From Bacteroidia bacterium (lineage in GTDB: Bacteria > Bacteroidota > Bacteroidia > B-17B0 > Aurantibacillaceae): a stretch of 64,000 nucleotides of DNA. The stretch is taken from the NCBI GenBank assembly GCA_026003255.1, contig BPGX01000002.1, forward strand, positions 310,001 through 374,000, in the 5' to 3' direction. The number at the start of each line of letters is the position of its first letter. The stretch's first letter is position 1. Below the pieces are notes generated by a model, which did not search any database, was not told the DNA's origin, and saw only the letters and a list, made by a program, of their open reading frames with translations. Positions 53,584-63,531 of this stretch are shown here, piece after piece. A program made the position numbers and the translations under genes.

Positions 53584-55191
53584 TCAATAATCTCTGTAAA
53601 AATTAAACACATTACAGTTTAATCCCGCATATAGCCAAACATTCGAATACCTTACCGCCACATCATTATTTGATCTAATAATTACTCCAATACTTGCACG
53701 CAAGTTCATTACAGGTGTTAGTAAATACGATAATTCTACTTGTGAATGATTGAAATACGTTCTTATTCCTTGCAACGTATAATTTCCATATTCCTTACTC
53801 CTCGTTGTATACGAAAGAAAGATGTTTTGCCCCACATTGCTTTTTTCGTTTAAACTATCTTTACCAATTTCTGCATATACCTGATGAAACTGAATTTTCC
53901 AGCGATTGTATGAATACGTCAATTGCCCCACAAATTCTCTGAAATTTGCACCGAATGGATGTGCTAATGAAACACCTAAATGTGCATAGTTTTGCGACGG
54001 CGATCCGTGAGAATAGGTATACGGCTTCACTTCATTATATTCAACTCGAGCATTCAAATTTTTAATACCTAAAACATTTAGCAGATACATTCCCAATTGC
54101 CATCCCTGTTTATTAGCCCACCAGCCCTTGCCTGCACGAATTTCTTTCAAGTAGAATTCATCTAACGCTAATTGTCCATAAAACAAAACTTTTTTTGATA
54201 AAATATAACTTGCATTCAATCCCATCATTACATTATCGGCTGAACCCTGCTGATATTCCTGTGGTCTTAAAAAAATAACCGGACTCAAATAAGCCGGATC
54301 AAAACCACGATGCCGATTGGTATCTGTTCCCTGCCAAACAACATTTTCAAACAGTGTTAGATTTAAATTTTTAAAGATATTGACCGACAATGTATGCATC
54401 GTAGAATATTTGTTTTGTAAAGTATTCAAACTATTTCCCGGTATATAATGTTGTAAAAGAATATAAAACACATTGTATTGAATTTTCCAGAAATTCGTTT
54501 GAAGTTTCAAATACGGATAGGGCGCTGAAACATCTGACAACAATAAGGAACGATAACCATTTCCAATAAACATTTTACCTCTCCCGGCTTGAAAATTAAA
54601 AAACGATTTTGAATACGATGCATACGCATTCCAATATAAATAATTATATCTGTTTTTTTGTGTATTCAAAGGGAATCCAATGTTGGGAATAAGCTGATTT
54701 ATCTGAATAATTGTATCTAGAAAATAAGGAAAAGTAGAAGAATAAATTGTCCCTAAACCATATAGTGTAAAATCATTGTTGATATTTAAATACACCTGCG
54801 AACCTATGCCATTTTCAGAAGTAAATTTTCCATCAAAGCCCTGAATACTATGAATGATTGGTAAAATTTGTAATTGATACTGATTGCGTTTATTAGGCGC
54901 ATCATTAAACACTTTACTTAATGCTAAAGATTTAATTTTAGGGTAAGATTTTTTACTAAAAACAGTATCTGAATATTCAACAATGGAAGAAAACAAATAT
55001 GGTTGATAAACAGCGTGAAATTTTTCTGAAGGATAACGAATGTTCCACTCCTGCAAAGCGTCACTATAATCCTTACTCAACAGAACATTTTTAGATTGAA
55101 CATTATATTGTGCCTGAAATGAAAAACAATACATCAAAAATGAAATAAATAACAACTTTATATGAACGATTTTTTGAAATCTCAACATCAC
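53584..55191 (-). CDS. Wzi/RemB-type outer-membrane beta-barrel protein
   Basis: A 535-residue exported protein (signal peptide LLFISFLMYCFSFQAQ). The sequence is rich in aromatic, beta-strand-like segments and has GRGKMFIGNGYRSLLLSD, AYLSPVIFLRPQEYQQGS, LDEFYLKEIRAGKGWW and HPFGANFREFVGQL, as in Bacteroidota proteins annotated as capsule assembly Wzi-like or gliding-motility RemB proteins. It is probably an outer-membrane barrel. Whether it supports capsule or motility is not shown by the neighbours. Confidence 0.75.
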   Translation of the reverse strand: MMLRFQKIVHIKLLFISFLMYCFSFQAQYNVQSKNVLLSKDYSDALQEWNIRYPSEKFHAVYQPYLFSSIVEYSDTVFSKKSYPKIKSLALSKVFNDAPNKRNQYQLQILPIIHSIQGFDGKFTSENGIGSQVYLNINNDFTLYGLGTIYSSTFPYFLDTIIQINQLIPNIGFPLNTQKNRYNYLYWNAYASYSKSFFNFQAGRGKMFIGNGYRSLLLSDVSAPYPYLKLQTNFWKIQYNVFYILLQHYIPGNSLNTLQNKYSTMHTLSVNIFKNLNLTLFENVVWQGTDTNRHRGFDPAYLSPVIFLRPQEYQQGSADNVMMGLNASYILSKKVLFYGQLALDEFYLKEIRAGKGWWANKQGWQLGMYLLNVLGIKNLNARVEYNEVKPYTYSHGSPSQNYAHLGVSLAHPFGANFREFVGQLTYSYNRWKIQFHQVYAEIGKDSLNEKSNVGQNIFLSYTTRSKEYGNYTLQGIRTYFNHSQVELSYLLTPVMNLRASIGVIIRSNNDVAVRYSNVWLYAGLNCNVFNFYRDY

Positions 55192-55219
55192 AATAATAAA
55201 TATTTTCTGAAAAGGAAGT

Positions 55220-56713
55220 TTAGTTTTTCAAAATCCACTTTGTCCCATCAGGTGTATCTTTTATGCTAATGCCAATAGATTCTAACCTATCTCGAATACT
55301 ATCCGATAGAGCATAATTTTTATTTTTCTTTGCTTCTGCACGAATTTCTAAAATCATTTCTACCAATGTTTGAATTTTACCAAGTAACTGATTATTTTGT
55401 TGTGTATCCATTTTTGGAATGCCCATTATGTCATAAAAGAATGTCTGGAAAAGTTTCTTAAGTTCTTCAATATCCTGTTCCGTCAAGTTGATCTGACCTT
55501 CATTGGCTTTATTGATAATTTTTGCAATTTCAAACAATTCTGCCATCAATACAGCAGTATTAAAGTCATCGTTTAGTGCAGAATAGCATTTATTCCAGAA
55601 ATCTGCTACTGTTACAGAAGAGTTTGCAGATGGTTTAATGGTTTTCAATAAATCAAAACTTTCAATCAATCTGTAATATCCTTTTTCCGCGGCATTCAAG
55701 GCATCTATTGTAATATCCAACGTACTGCGGTAATGTGTTTGCATCATAAAAAAACGAATCACTGCTGGGCTAAATCCCTTTGGAATTAATGGATTTGATC
55801 CACTTATCAATTCTAATGGTAATACTACATTACCTAAAGATTTACTCATTTTCTTGCCATTCAAGGTAAGCATATTGGTATGTAGCCAAAATCTAGCTGG
55901 TTGTTTTCCACAATATGCAATGTTTTGAGCAATTTCATTCGTATGATGCGTAGGTGCCAGATCCATTCCTCCACCATGAATATCAAACTCATTACCTAAA
56001 TATTTGGTGCTCATAGCCGAACATTCAATGTGCCATCCCGGGAAACCTTTACCCCATGGGCTATTCCACTGCATCAAGTGTTGTGGTTTGGCTTTTATCC
56101 ATAATGCAAAATCCAACCTTCCACGTTTTTCATCTTGTCCGTCTAACTCTCTCGTATTATTTAAGAGTTCCTCTAAATTTCTGCCAGTTAATGCCGTATA
56201 ATCATAATGTTCTGCAAATTTTTCCACATCAAAGTAAATTGTCCCATTCACTTCATACGCCCATCCATTTTTTAAAATTTGCATCGCCATTTCTTGCTGT
56301 TCTAATATATGGCCAGTGGCAGTGGGTTCAATGGATGGAGGTAAAACATTAAAAATCCGCATGATCTCGTGAAAAGAAACGGTGTACTTCTGCACGATTT
56401 CCATAGGTTCCAACCGTTCCAGATACTGCCCGTTTGGAGATTTTGTCTTCATCCGAATCATCTTCCAAGGTGCCCGGCATCCGTGATGTTTCTTACGTAT
56501 CTGAACCTTGTATATCCCAAGATGTTTCAAATAGCGATAATACCACATCAAAAGCAATGAAAGTTCGTACATTGCCTAAGATGTACATCATTGTACACGG
56601 TGGGTCCGCACACGTACATGCCCACAAAAGGCGGATTGATGGGTTGAAACTTATTCTTTTTTTCGTGGTCAAGCGTAGTGTATACAAGTACAAGTTCCTG
56701 CTGACATATCCAT
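55220..56713 (-). CDS. cysS: Cysteinyl-tRNA synthetase (five or six +1 insertions near the 5' end)
   Basis: The essential enzyme charging tRNA-Cys. From about 56450 down the frame is intact: [25 protein letters not shown] (zinc Cys), [25 protein letters not shown] (KMSKS loop). Upstream the start region reads [20 protein letters not shown], then [13 protein letters not shown] (CGPTV and HIGH-equivalent). [32 protein letters not shown] and [11 protein letters not shown] each need one base removed before them. The corrected length is about 493 residues, normal for CysRS. The start is ATG 56713 or 56707; one more base is extra near 56700. Confidence 0.85.
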
Positions 56714-56735
56714 TATTTATGTTTCAATCGCTTCG

Positions 56736-56743
56736 CAAAAGTA
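56736..56743 (-). promoter_or_regulatory. -7 element (TACTTTTG) for cysS
   Basis: An exact TAnnTTTG match 22-28 bases before the candidate cysS starts. Confidence 0.55.
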
Positions 56744-56859
56744 GGAAAAATAGTATCGGGAGAATAAGAAGTGTCGTTAAACTCCGTTCGATTTTTTAGT
56801 TTGAAAGGGCATCAAAATTTTTCGTGCTTTAAATTTTGCATATTGATTAAAAAAATGCA

Positions 56860-56867
56860 TACATTTG
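56860..56867 (+). promoter_or_regulatory. Promoter (-7 TACATTTG, -33 TTTG) for tRNA-Asn
   Basis: A consensus -7 element with a TTTG box at 56835-56838, 21 bases away. It is the best complete promoter in the window, 16 bases before the tRNA. Confidence 0.7.
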
Positions 56868-56883
56868 CCCCCCGAATTAAAAT

Positions 56884-56957
56884 TCCTCAGTAGCTCAGCC
56901 GGTTAGAGCACATGACTGTTAATCATGGGGTCGCAGGTTCGAGCCCTGCCTGAGGAG
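56884..56957 (+). tRNA. tRNA-Asn (GTT)
   Basis: A complete 74-base cloverleaf. The acceptor stem is TCCTCAG/CTGAGGA, the D arm GCTC/GAGC, the anticodon stem CATGA/TCATG with loop CTGTTAA (anticodon GTT), and the T arm GCAGG/CCTGC with TTCGAGC. The discriminator base is G; CCA is not encoded. Confidence 0.96.
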
Positions 56958-56960
56958 CTT

Positions 56961-56994
56961 AAAAAAGGCGGTCTATAAAAAAACCGCTTTTTTT
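56961..56994 (+). terminator. Rho-independent terminator after tRNA-Asn
   Basis: The stem GCGGT/ACCGC is extended by the A run pairing with the following T run, and ends in seven T. It begins three bases after the tRNA. Confidence 0.8.
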
Positions 56995-57267
56995 ATTGTT
57001 AGCAAAAATTTAGTTCATCAACAGATTCTTCATTAGAATTTGTGTAATTTGAATTTACATGTAAAATCTATGTATTTTAATCACAATCAAAAAAATGTTC
57101 ACAAAAGTTCTCATACATGTTGCCAGTAAAAAACCACCCTATGTTATTTGAAAAATTTTTCGCGATTTAAGTAAACTATTAAAGGTATAATTAACTCAAA
57201 TGATGTAATAAAATTCAATTGATGATCGCTACTGTCAAAGAAATAGATGAATTTTATATGTACTAAA

Positions 57268-59619
57268 TCATACTTTTTCCAGCTTCGCAAACTTTAATAA
57301 TAATACTTTCTGACCAAAATTATCAAATGCTACCACCGCCTTGCTATCTGGCCACTTTCCAGATATTTCCAATATTACACCTCTACCAAATTTTTCATGA
57401 TGCACAACATCCCCTTTGATTAAATCTTTATTTTGTAGAACAGCACTATAATCTGCTGTTGTTTGACTGGCTTGCTTAACAGAAACTAACTTTTTAGGTT
57501 TTTCGTATGTCGTGGATGTGACTGATTTTTCATACAACGTGTAACTTCCTTCATCCGAATAATCCCCTTTATAGTATTGCCGATTAGAATCACGAGTATA
57601 CATCTCTTTAATATTGATAAACTGTTGTGGCAATTCATTGATAAAACGGCTGGGCGATGAGTAACTGGCTCTTCCATTTATGAAACGTCTTTGTGCAAAA
57701 GATAAAAATACCCTTTTTTTAGCACGAGTTACAGCCACATAAAATAAACGTCTTTCTTCTTCAATATCATCCTGAAACATTGTGCGTCCGGAAGGGAATA
57801 AACCTTCTTCCAGACCTACTACAAACACATTTGGGAATTCCAATCCTTTAGACAAATGAATGGTCATCAATACAACTTTTGGAGAAGTATCCGTTTCGTT
57901 TTGCTCATCTTGCGATGTCAGCAAACTAACTTCTCTCAAAAACTCATCTAATGTACGAAATGATGGTAATTGAAAACTTTCATATTGTACATTTTGTAGT
58001 GCTTCTTGTTCTGGTAATGTGCGTTCTGTTTTAGCAAATTGTTCAATAGCGTTCATCAATTCTTTGATATTGAGCAGTCGTTCTTTGTTTTCATCAGTTG
58101 GAGTAGCTTCATAATGTTTAATAATTTCTGAAAACTTCAATATCTCTTCTGCTAATGTGTATACATCGGTTTCATAAAGTATATTTTTAAATCCAATGAT
58201 ATTTGCCACAAAATTTTCTATCACACTCACCTGCCGATTGCTGATATTCAAGTCCTCCTGTAAAACTCTGACGTTTTGCAATAATTCAAACACACTAATT
58301 TGATTATCGTAAGCATGATTTACCATTTTTTCTAATGTTGTATCACCTATCCCACGAGCTGGAAAATTGATGATTCGTGTTAATGCTTCTTCATCATTTG
58401 GATTAACCACTACTCTGAAATAGGCCAGCACATCTTTAATTTCTTTTCTTTGATAAAACGAAGTGCCACCATAAATTTTGTATGGTATCTGTAACTTTCT
58501 GAAAACATCTTCAAATGCACGAGATTGCGCATTGGTACGATATAAAATAGCCATGTCTGAAAAACTTTCTCCTCTGCTTTTCAATTCCATGATTTCTTTT
58601 GCAACAACCTGTGCTTCGTGCATCTCATCATTACAGCCCAATAATGTAATAGGATCGCCTTTTGGATTTTGTGTATAAACTTCCTTGGGTATTTGATTTT
58701 TGTTATATTTAATTACAGCATTAGAAGCATCTACAATATACTTTGTACTTCTGTAATTTTCTTCTAGCTTAAATAATTTGTGATTGGGAAAATCCTTGCG
58801 AAAATTGGTGACGATGTTATTAATGTCGGCTCCTCTGAAACTGTAAATACTCTGTGCATCATCACCAACTACACAAACGTTCTGATGTAATCTGGATAAT
58901 TGTTTTACAGCAAGGTATTGAGAAAAATTCGTGTCTTGAAACTCATCTACTAAAATGTATTGAAATAAGTTTTGATAATTCTTCAATGTTTCAGGAAAAT
59001 CTCTGAACAACACATTGGTATAATACAACAAATCGTCAAAATCCATTGCTCCATTCTTGTACAATTGTTTTTGATAGGCCTTGTATACTTCTGCAAAATA
59101 CTCGCGTTTTCTGTAACGGTCCTCTGCAATCAAATGAGGAGAGGCCTCGTATTTAGAAGGAGAAATCAAATTGTTCTTCAAATCGGATATTCTGGAAAGC
59201 ACAGATGATGGTTTGTAGGCATTCTTTTCATCTAATTGCATTCTCCTGATAATCTGTGTTAGAACTTTTTTACTATCTTCTGTATCGTAGATGGTAAAGT
59301 TGGAAGTATATCCAATTTTATCGGCTTCACGACGTAGTATTTTCGCAAAAATAGAGTGAAACGTTCCCATCCAGACCTGTCTGGCATGGTGTGGGCTAAC
59401 CAATTGAGCAATACGTTCCTTCATTTCACCCGCTGCCTTATTGGTAAATGTGAGCGCGAGAATATTATACGGTTGCCAGCCCTTCTGAATAAGATAAGCA
59501 ATTTTATAGGTCAAAACTCTCGTTTTCCCAGATCCTGCTCCAGCTATTACCATCAAAGGACCTTCAATGTATTCTACTGATTGTCTTTGAGCTGGATTTA
59601 ATTCATTTAAAAACCGCAT
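57268..59619 (-). CDS. UvrD/PcrA-family 3'-5' DNA helicase
   Basis: A 783-residue superfamily 1A helicase for DNA repair and replication-restart functions. Motifs are Q-motif LNPAQRQSVEYIEG, Walker A AGAGSGKTRVL, LALTFTNKAAGEMKERI, DEFQDTN (motif II), GDDAQSIYSFRGAD (III), NYRSTKYI, GLEFPNVFVVGLEEG (V) and VAVTRAKKR (VI). The C-terminal Tudor-like tail is GDVVHHEKFGRGVILEISG, as in PcrA. It has a normal length and its own upstream promoter element. Confidence 0.96.
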   Translation of the reverse strand: MRFLNELNPAQRQSVEYIEGPLMVIAGAGSGKTRVLTYKIAYLIQKGWQPYNILALTFTNKAAGEMKERIAQLVSPHHARQVWMGTFHSIFAKILRREADKIGYTSNFTIYDTEDSKKVLTQIIRRMQLDEKNAYKPSSVLSRISDLKNNLISPSKYEASPHLIAEDRYRKREYFAEVYKAYQKQLYKNGAMDFDDLLYYTNVLFRDFPETLKNYQNLFQYILVDEFQDTNFSQYLAVKQLSRLHQNVCVVGDDAQSIYSFRGADINNIVTNFRKDFPNHKLFKLEENYRSTKYIVDASNAVIKYNKNQIPKEVYTQNPKGDPITLLGCNDEMHEAQVVAKEIMELKSRGESFSDMAILYRTNAQSRAFEDVFRKLQIPYKIYGGTSFYQRKEIKDVLAYFRVVVNPNDEEALTRIINFPARGIGDTTLEKMVNHAYDNQISVFELLQNVRVLQEDLNISNRQVSVIENFVANIIGFKNILYETDVYTLAEEILKFSEIIKHYEATPTDENKERLLNIKELMNAIEQFAKTERTLPEQEALQNVQYESFQLPSFRTLDEFLREVSLLTSQDEQNETDTSPKVVLMTIHLSKGLEFPNVFVVGLEEGLFPSGRTMFQDDIEEERRLFYVAVTRAKKRVFLSFAQRRFINGRASYSSPSRFINELPQQFINIKEMYTRDSNRQYYKGDYSDEGSYTLYEKSVTSTTYEKPKKLVSVKQASQTTADYSAVLQNKDLIKGDVVHHEKFGRGVILEISGKWPDSKAVVAFDNFGQKVLLLKFAKLEKV

Positions 59620-59638
59620 ATTCTTTACAATTGAATGG

Positions 59639-59646
59639 CAAAGTTA
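59639..59646 (-). promoter_or_regulatory. -7 element (TAACTTTG) for the helicase gene
   Basis: An exact TAnnTTTG match 19 bases before the ATG at 59619. Confidence 0.55.
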
Positions 59647-60131
59647 AGCAAGTAATTTTGAATTATACTCATAGAACTTATGATTACAATAAAAAGTTCC
59701 TTTTTGGACTGCTCTTTAGTAAAGTCGCTGCAATTTCCGATTTATCAGAATTTCTTGCTTATTTTTCTCTAAAAATTAAGATAAAAAATAAGAGAATAAA
59801 TTCTACCATCTTAAATCCAGATTATGTAATAGAACTAATGAAATTTGAATCGACTATAAAATCAAATCTCTTATTTTAACTACAATGGACACCAGGAAAA
59901 TAAACAAAGTTCTGGCACAATTGCCAGCGAAAAATATTTTGTATGCATTGTGAAAAATCTTCGTGTCATTCGTGGTTTAAATAAATTAATGAACTAAAAC
60001 CAATTTGATGACGCGTATTTTTGTTGAATTCTCAATAAAATAAAGCAATGTATGCAGAATGCTAATTTTTAATACATAATTTGGGATAAATTCATCAAGT
60101 ATAATACTTTCTTTATATCCAACAATTTCTT
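59647..60131. other. Non-coding stretch between two leftward genes
   Basis: About 485 bases with no convincing gene, tRNA or strong hairpin. An 82-residue frame starting with TTG at 59631 lacks any recognisable features. Near 59958-59990 there is a short imperfect repeat (TTCGTG twice) in AT-rich surroundings. Confidence 0.5.
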
Positions 60132-60638
60132 TTATTTCACTCTTCCAAATGCATAAAAATACTTTTGAAAATAGGGCTCGTTCAAATCACTGATTATTAC
60201 ACCTTTTTTGGTAGAAGCATGAACAAACTTATCATTCTTCAAATATACCCCTACATGTGTAATTTCTTTACTCTCAATCTTAAAAAACACCAAATCTCCT
60301 TCCTTTACTTCCGAATGTTTAATCTTCTTGCACTGCTTATGAAAAATGTCCTCTGACTTTCTTTCTAATGTCTTATGATAAACCTTTTGATACAACAAAT
60401 TCACAAAGCCCGAACAATCCACACCATTTTTAGAACACTCGCCGTACTTGTAAGGAACACCATACCATTCTGTAATAAAAGTGTACAGGGGCTGATGCAT
60501 CTCTTTATCCGAAAGTTGTAAAGTTGATTTCACATAATTATATGTAGAACTCTTTGTTGCACTTATTGTTGCATTCTTTTTTGCTTTACATCCTACAATT
60601 AAAAAAATAATACCAATTAAAAAAACAACATTTCTCAT
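60132..60638 (-). CDS. NlpC/P60 cell-wall peptidase lipoprotein
   Basis: A 168-residue C40-family peptidase with lipobox IFLIVGC (Cys17). The catalytic triad is visible: Cys in NGVDCSGFVNLLY, His in EITHVGVYL, and the third residue His in KFVHASTKKG. It should cleave peptide stems of peptidoglycan at the envelope. VPYKYGECSKNG precedes the active-site Cys as in the family. It ends before a 500-base gap. Confidence 0.92.
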   Translation of the reverse strand: MRNVVFLIGIIFLIVGCKAKKNATISATKSSTYNYVKSTLQLSDKEMHQPLYTFITEWYGVPYKYGECSKNGVDCSGFVNLLYQKVYHKTLERKSEDIFHKQCKKIKHSEVKEGDLVFFKIESKEITHVGVYLKNDKFVHASTKKGVIISDLNEPYFQKYFYAFGRVK

Positions 60639-60715
60639 CTTTTTTAATTCTTACAATGGGCTTAAAATTAAGAACATTTTACTTTTGTCCTTTTATCCTT
60701 CATTCAAAATAATTG

Positions 60716-60723
60716 TATTTTTG
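60716..60723 (+). promoter_or_regulatory. -7 element (TATTTTTG) for the nucleotidyltransferase operon
   Basis: An exact TAnnTTTG match 31 bases before the ATG at 60755; it rejects the longer frame beginning at 60713. Confidence 0.55.
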
Positions 60724-60754
60724 CCTCATTCATTATATAAAAATATATTTTATT

Positions 60755-61768
60755 ATGAAACTCATCATTCCCATGGCTGGTCGTGGCACTCGCATGCGTC
60801 CATCCACATTAACAACACCCAAACCACTTTTCCCTATTGCAGATAAATCCATCGTAGAATGGCTAATATATGAAATTTTTCATTCAACAAATTTACCAAT
60901 AGAAGAAATTGCCTATATCATTCATCCTGATTTTGGAAAACAAGTAGAATCCGAACTCATCAATATAGCCAGTAAATACAATGCTATTGGAAAAATTTAT
61001 TATCAGACCGAAGCTTTAGGCACTGCACACGCTATACTATGCGCTGAACCTTCTTTACATAAAGAAGTGCTCATCGCCTTTGCTGACACCTTATTCAAAG
61101 GGACATTTCAGATTGATGTCAATAAAGACGGCATTATCTGGACTAAAACAGTGGATGACCCAAGACAATACGGTGTGGTCGTTACAGATGAATCAAAAAG
61201 AATTCTCTACTTTGAAGAAAAACCTCAAAATCCTAAAAGCAATGAAGCCATCATTGGTATTTATTTCTTTAAAGATGGAGAATATCTAAAATCCGAACTC
61301 TCTTTCCTGATAGAAAACAATATCAAAGAAAAAGGCGAGTATCAACTTACCAACGCTATGGAAAACATGCGTCAAAAAGGAAAAAACCTCTTCTCTCAAA
61401 CGGTTGACAAATGGTTAGATTGTGGAAATAAAGAAACCACTTTATATTCACATCAAGTCGTCTTACAAGAAAATAACATCGTATCTTCTAACAATCATAA
61501 AAATACCAATAGCAAAATTATCCCACCGTCTTACATTGGAAATAATGTTATTCTTGAAAATTCTACCATCGGTCCTTTCGTAAGCATTGGAGATAATTCA
61601 ATAGTTTCCAATACTTCTATAGAAAATACTATCATAATGAAAAATGTAAAATTATCTTCAGTAAAAATTCAAAATAGCATCATTGGTAATTATTCCAAAA
61701 TTACAGGCAATACTAATACGAGCATGAACCTTCACATCAGCGATTATTCTCAAATAGAATTCCAGTAA
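60755..61768 (+). CDS. Sugar-phosphate nucleotidyltransferase
   Basis: A 337-residue GT-A nucleotidyltransferase. The N-terminus has IIPMAGRGTRMRPSTLTTPK (nucleotide-binding) and KPLFPIADKSIVEWLI; YQTEALGTAHAIL and GIYFFKDGEYL follow. The C-terminal third is a left-handed beta-helix of hexapeptide repeats (VILENSTIGPFVSIGDNSIV). Similar enzymes make NDP-sugars for envelope glycans. The first ATG after the promoter element is at 60755. It opens a rightward run with the TPR and DUF4292 lipoproteins, a common Bacteroidota order. Confidence 0.92.
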   Translation: MKLIIPMAGRGTRMRPSTLTTPKPLFPIADKSIVEWLIYEIFHSTNLPIEEIAYIIHPDFGKQVESELINIASKYNAIGKIYYQTEALGTAHAILCAEPSLHKEVLIAFADTLFKGTFQIDVNKDGIIWTKTVDDPRQYGVVVTDESKRILYFEEKPQNPKSNEAIIGIYFFKDGEYLKSELSFLIENNIKEKGEYQLTNAMENMRQKGKNLFSQTVDKWLDCGNKETTLYSHQVVLQENNIVSSNNHKNTNSKIIPPSYIGNNVILENSTIGPFVSIGDNSIVSNTSIENTIIMKNVKLSSVKIQNSIIGNYSKITGNTNTSMNLHISDYSQIEFQ

Positions 61769-61771
61769 TTT

Positions 61772-63514
61772 ATGATACGAACATTCTTCATCCTATATTT
61801 AATCCTTTCTCTGATTTTATCATCTTGTCATAGTGCGCAAAAAACACAAGCATCTAAAAAAACAAACATAACAATCCAACTGGACAACGACAAACAGGCA
61901 CAACTCTCTGCTTTGTTTATTGATGCTTGTTCCAATCGTTTGTTAGGTAAATTCAAAGAAGCCGAATGGTATTTGAAACAATGCGAAAAATTAGAACCGA
62001 ATTCAGCAGCTGTTCAATATGAATTAAGCAATTTATACCGCTTATCCAATAGAAAACAGGAAGCATTAATCGCAGCTCAAAAATCTGTTAAACTGAATCC
62101 AGACAACATCTGGTATCAATATGCACTCATCAAACTCTACGACCAAAATAATCAGTACAGCAAATCTATAGAACTCCTGAAAAACTTAATAAAAAAATAT
62201 CCCAATAATCAAGATTTATATCGTCAATTAGTATTAGAATATGAACTGAATAATCAACCACAAAAAGCTCTGGATTTATTAGACCTTATTGAAAAAAAAT
62301 GGGGCTATTCTTTTGATATAATGTATGAAAAAGTGACTCTTTTGTATTTCATGGGGAAAAGCAAACTCGTTGAAAATGAATTAGAAAAATATTTGCAATA
62401 CTACCCTGATGATAATAAAGCCAAAGAAGTATTGGCTGGAATGTTTTACAAAAATAAAGAGCAACAAAAAGCATTGGAATTAGCCAATGATTTACTCAAA
62501 GACGATTCATTAAATGCTGCAGCACATCTGGTATATTACGATTATTTTATCAGTCAAAATAATTATGACAAAGCGTTTTATCACCTTAATTTACTGTTCT
62601 CCAATCCCGATTATGATGTCAAAGAAAAACTCTCTATTCTAATCAAATTTTATTCCTCTACTTATAAAGCGAAAGACAAAGATCTTGAAGAAAAACTGCT
62701 TCACCTGTGTGAAATATTTGTTCACACACATCCTTTAGCACCAGAATCTCATAGCATATACGCAGATTATCTACTCAAACAAAATAAAAAATCAGAAGCC
62801 ATCACAGAATACTACAAAGCCGCTTTATTGAGTAAAAACAAATATCCTATCTGGGATCAATTACTCTCATTAGAATATGAAACTGGTATGTATGATTCAC
62901 TACTCAAACACAGCGAAATGGCTCTGGAAATTTTCCCAAATCAAGCTATGTTTTATGTTTACAAAGGCATAGCACTAAGAAACAAAAAACAATACGAAGA
63001 TGCCATCAACCATTACAAAATAGCCACCGATTATGCCCTTGACAACAACAATTTACTCGAAATCATTTACACAGAACTTGCCGAAACATATAACGAAATT
63101 AAAAATTATCCAGAATCTGATAAATACTTTGAATATGCACTTACTATAAATCCTGATAACTCTTTAGTTCTAAATAATTATGCCTATTATCTTGCTATAC
63201 GTAAAGACAAATTGGACAAAGCCGAAAAGATGAGCAAACGAAGTTTAGAACTCTCACCCAATAATCCCAATTATATAGATACTTACGCCTGGATACTTTA
63301 TCAACAAAAACGATATAAAGAAGCAGAAACAATCTTAAAATCCATCATTGATAAAAAACAATCTGCTGTCATGTTAGAACACTACGGAGATATTTTATAT
63401 CAACTCAACAAAAAACAGGAAGCCCTTGAATACTGGAAAAAATCAAAAGAAGCAGGCAACACCTCTGAAACATTATTAAAAAAAATAGAAACCCAAACAT
63501 TAATAGAAAATTAA
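61772..63514 (+). CDS. TPR-repeat lipoprotein
   Basis: A 580-residue lipoprotein (lipobox LILSSC, Cys19) with many tetratricopeptide repeats covering most of the protein, for example AAVQYELSNLYRLSNRKQEA, PNQAMFYVYKGIALRNKKQY and LAETYNEIKNYPESDKYFEY. TPR arrays are protein-protein scaffolds; anchored in the envelope, this one may organise cell-wall or outer-membrane assembly. It starts three bases after the nucleotidyltransferase stop. Confidence 0.9.
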   Translation: MIRTFFILYLILSLILSSCHSAQKTQASKKTNITIQLDNDKQAQLSALFIDACSNRLLGKFKEAEWYLKQCEKLEPNSAAVQYELSNLYRLSNRKQEALIAAQKSVKLNPDNIWYQYALIKLYDQNNQYSKSIELLKNLIKKYPNNQDLYRQLVLEYELNNQPQKALDLLDLIEKKWGYSFDIMYEKVTLLYFMGKSKLVENELEKYLQYYPDDNKAKEVLAGMFYKNKEQQKALELANDLLKDDSLNAAAHLVYYDYFISQNNYDKAFYHLNLLFSNPDYDVKEKLSILIKFYSSTYKAKDKDLEEKLLHLCEIFVHTHPLAPESHSIYADYLLKQNKKSEAITEYYKAALLSKNKYPIWDQLLSLEYETGMYDSLLKHSEMALEIFPNQAMFYVYKGIALRNKKQYEDAINHYKIATDYALDNNNLLEIIYTELAETYNEIKNYPESDKYFEYALTINPDNSLVLNNYAYYLAIRKDKLDKAEKMSKRSLELSPNNPNYIDTYAWILYQQKRYKEAETILKSIIDKKQSAVMLEHYGDILYQLNKKQEALEYWKKSKEAGNTSETLLKKIETQTLIEN

Positions 63515-63531
63515 AACAAAAAGATTTTATT

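Noticed and set aside
56493-56693. A separate 66-residue protein upstream of cysS.
   Set aside because: Part of this frame is the cysS sequence [12 protein letters not shown]; it is a fragment produced by the insertions.
59631-59879. An 82-residue frame on the plus strand beside the helicase gene.
   Set aside because: It starts with TTG, has no recognisable motif or promoter, and overlaps the helicase promoter region on the other strand.
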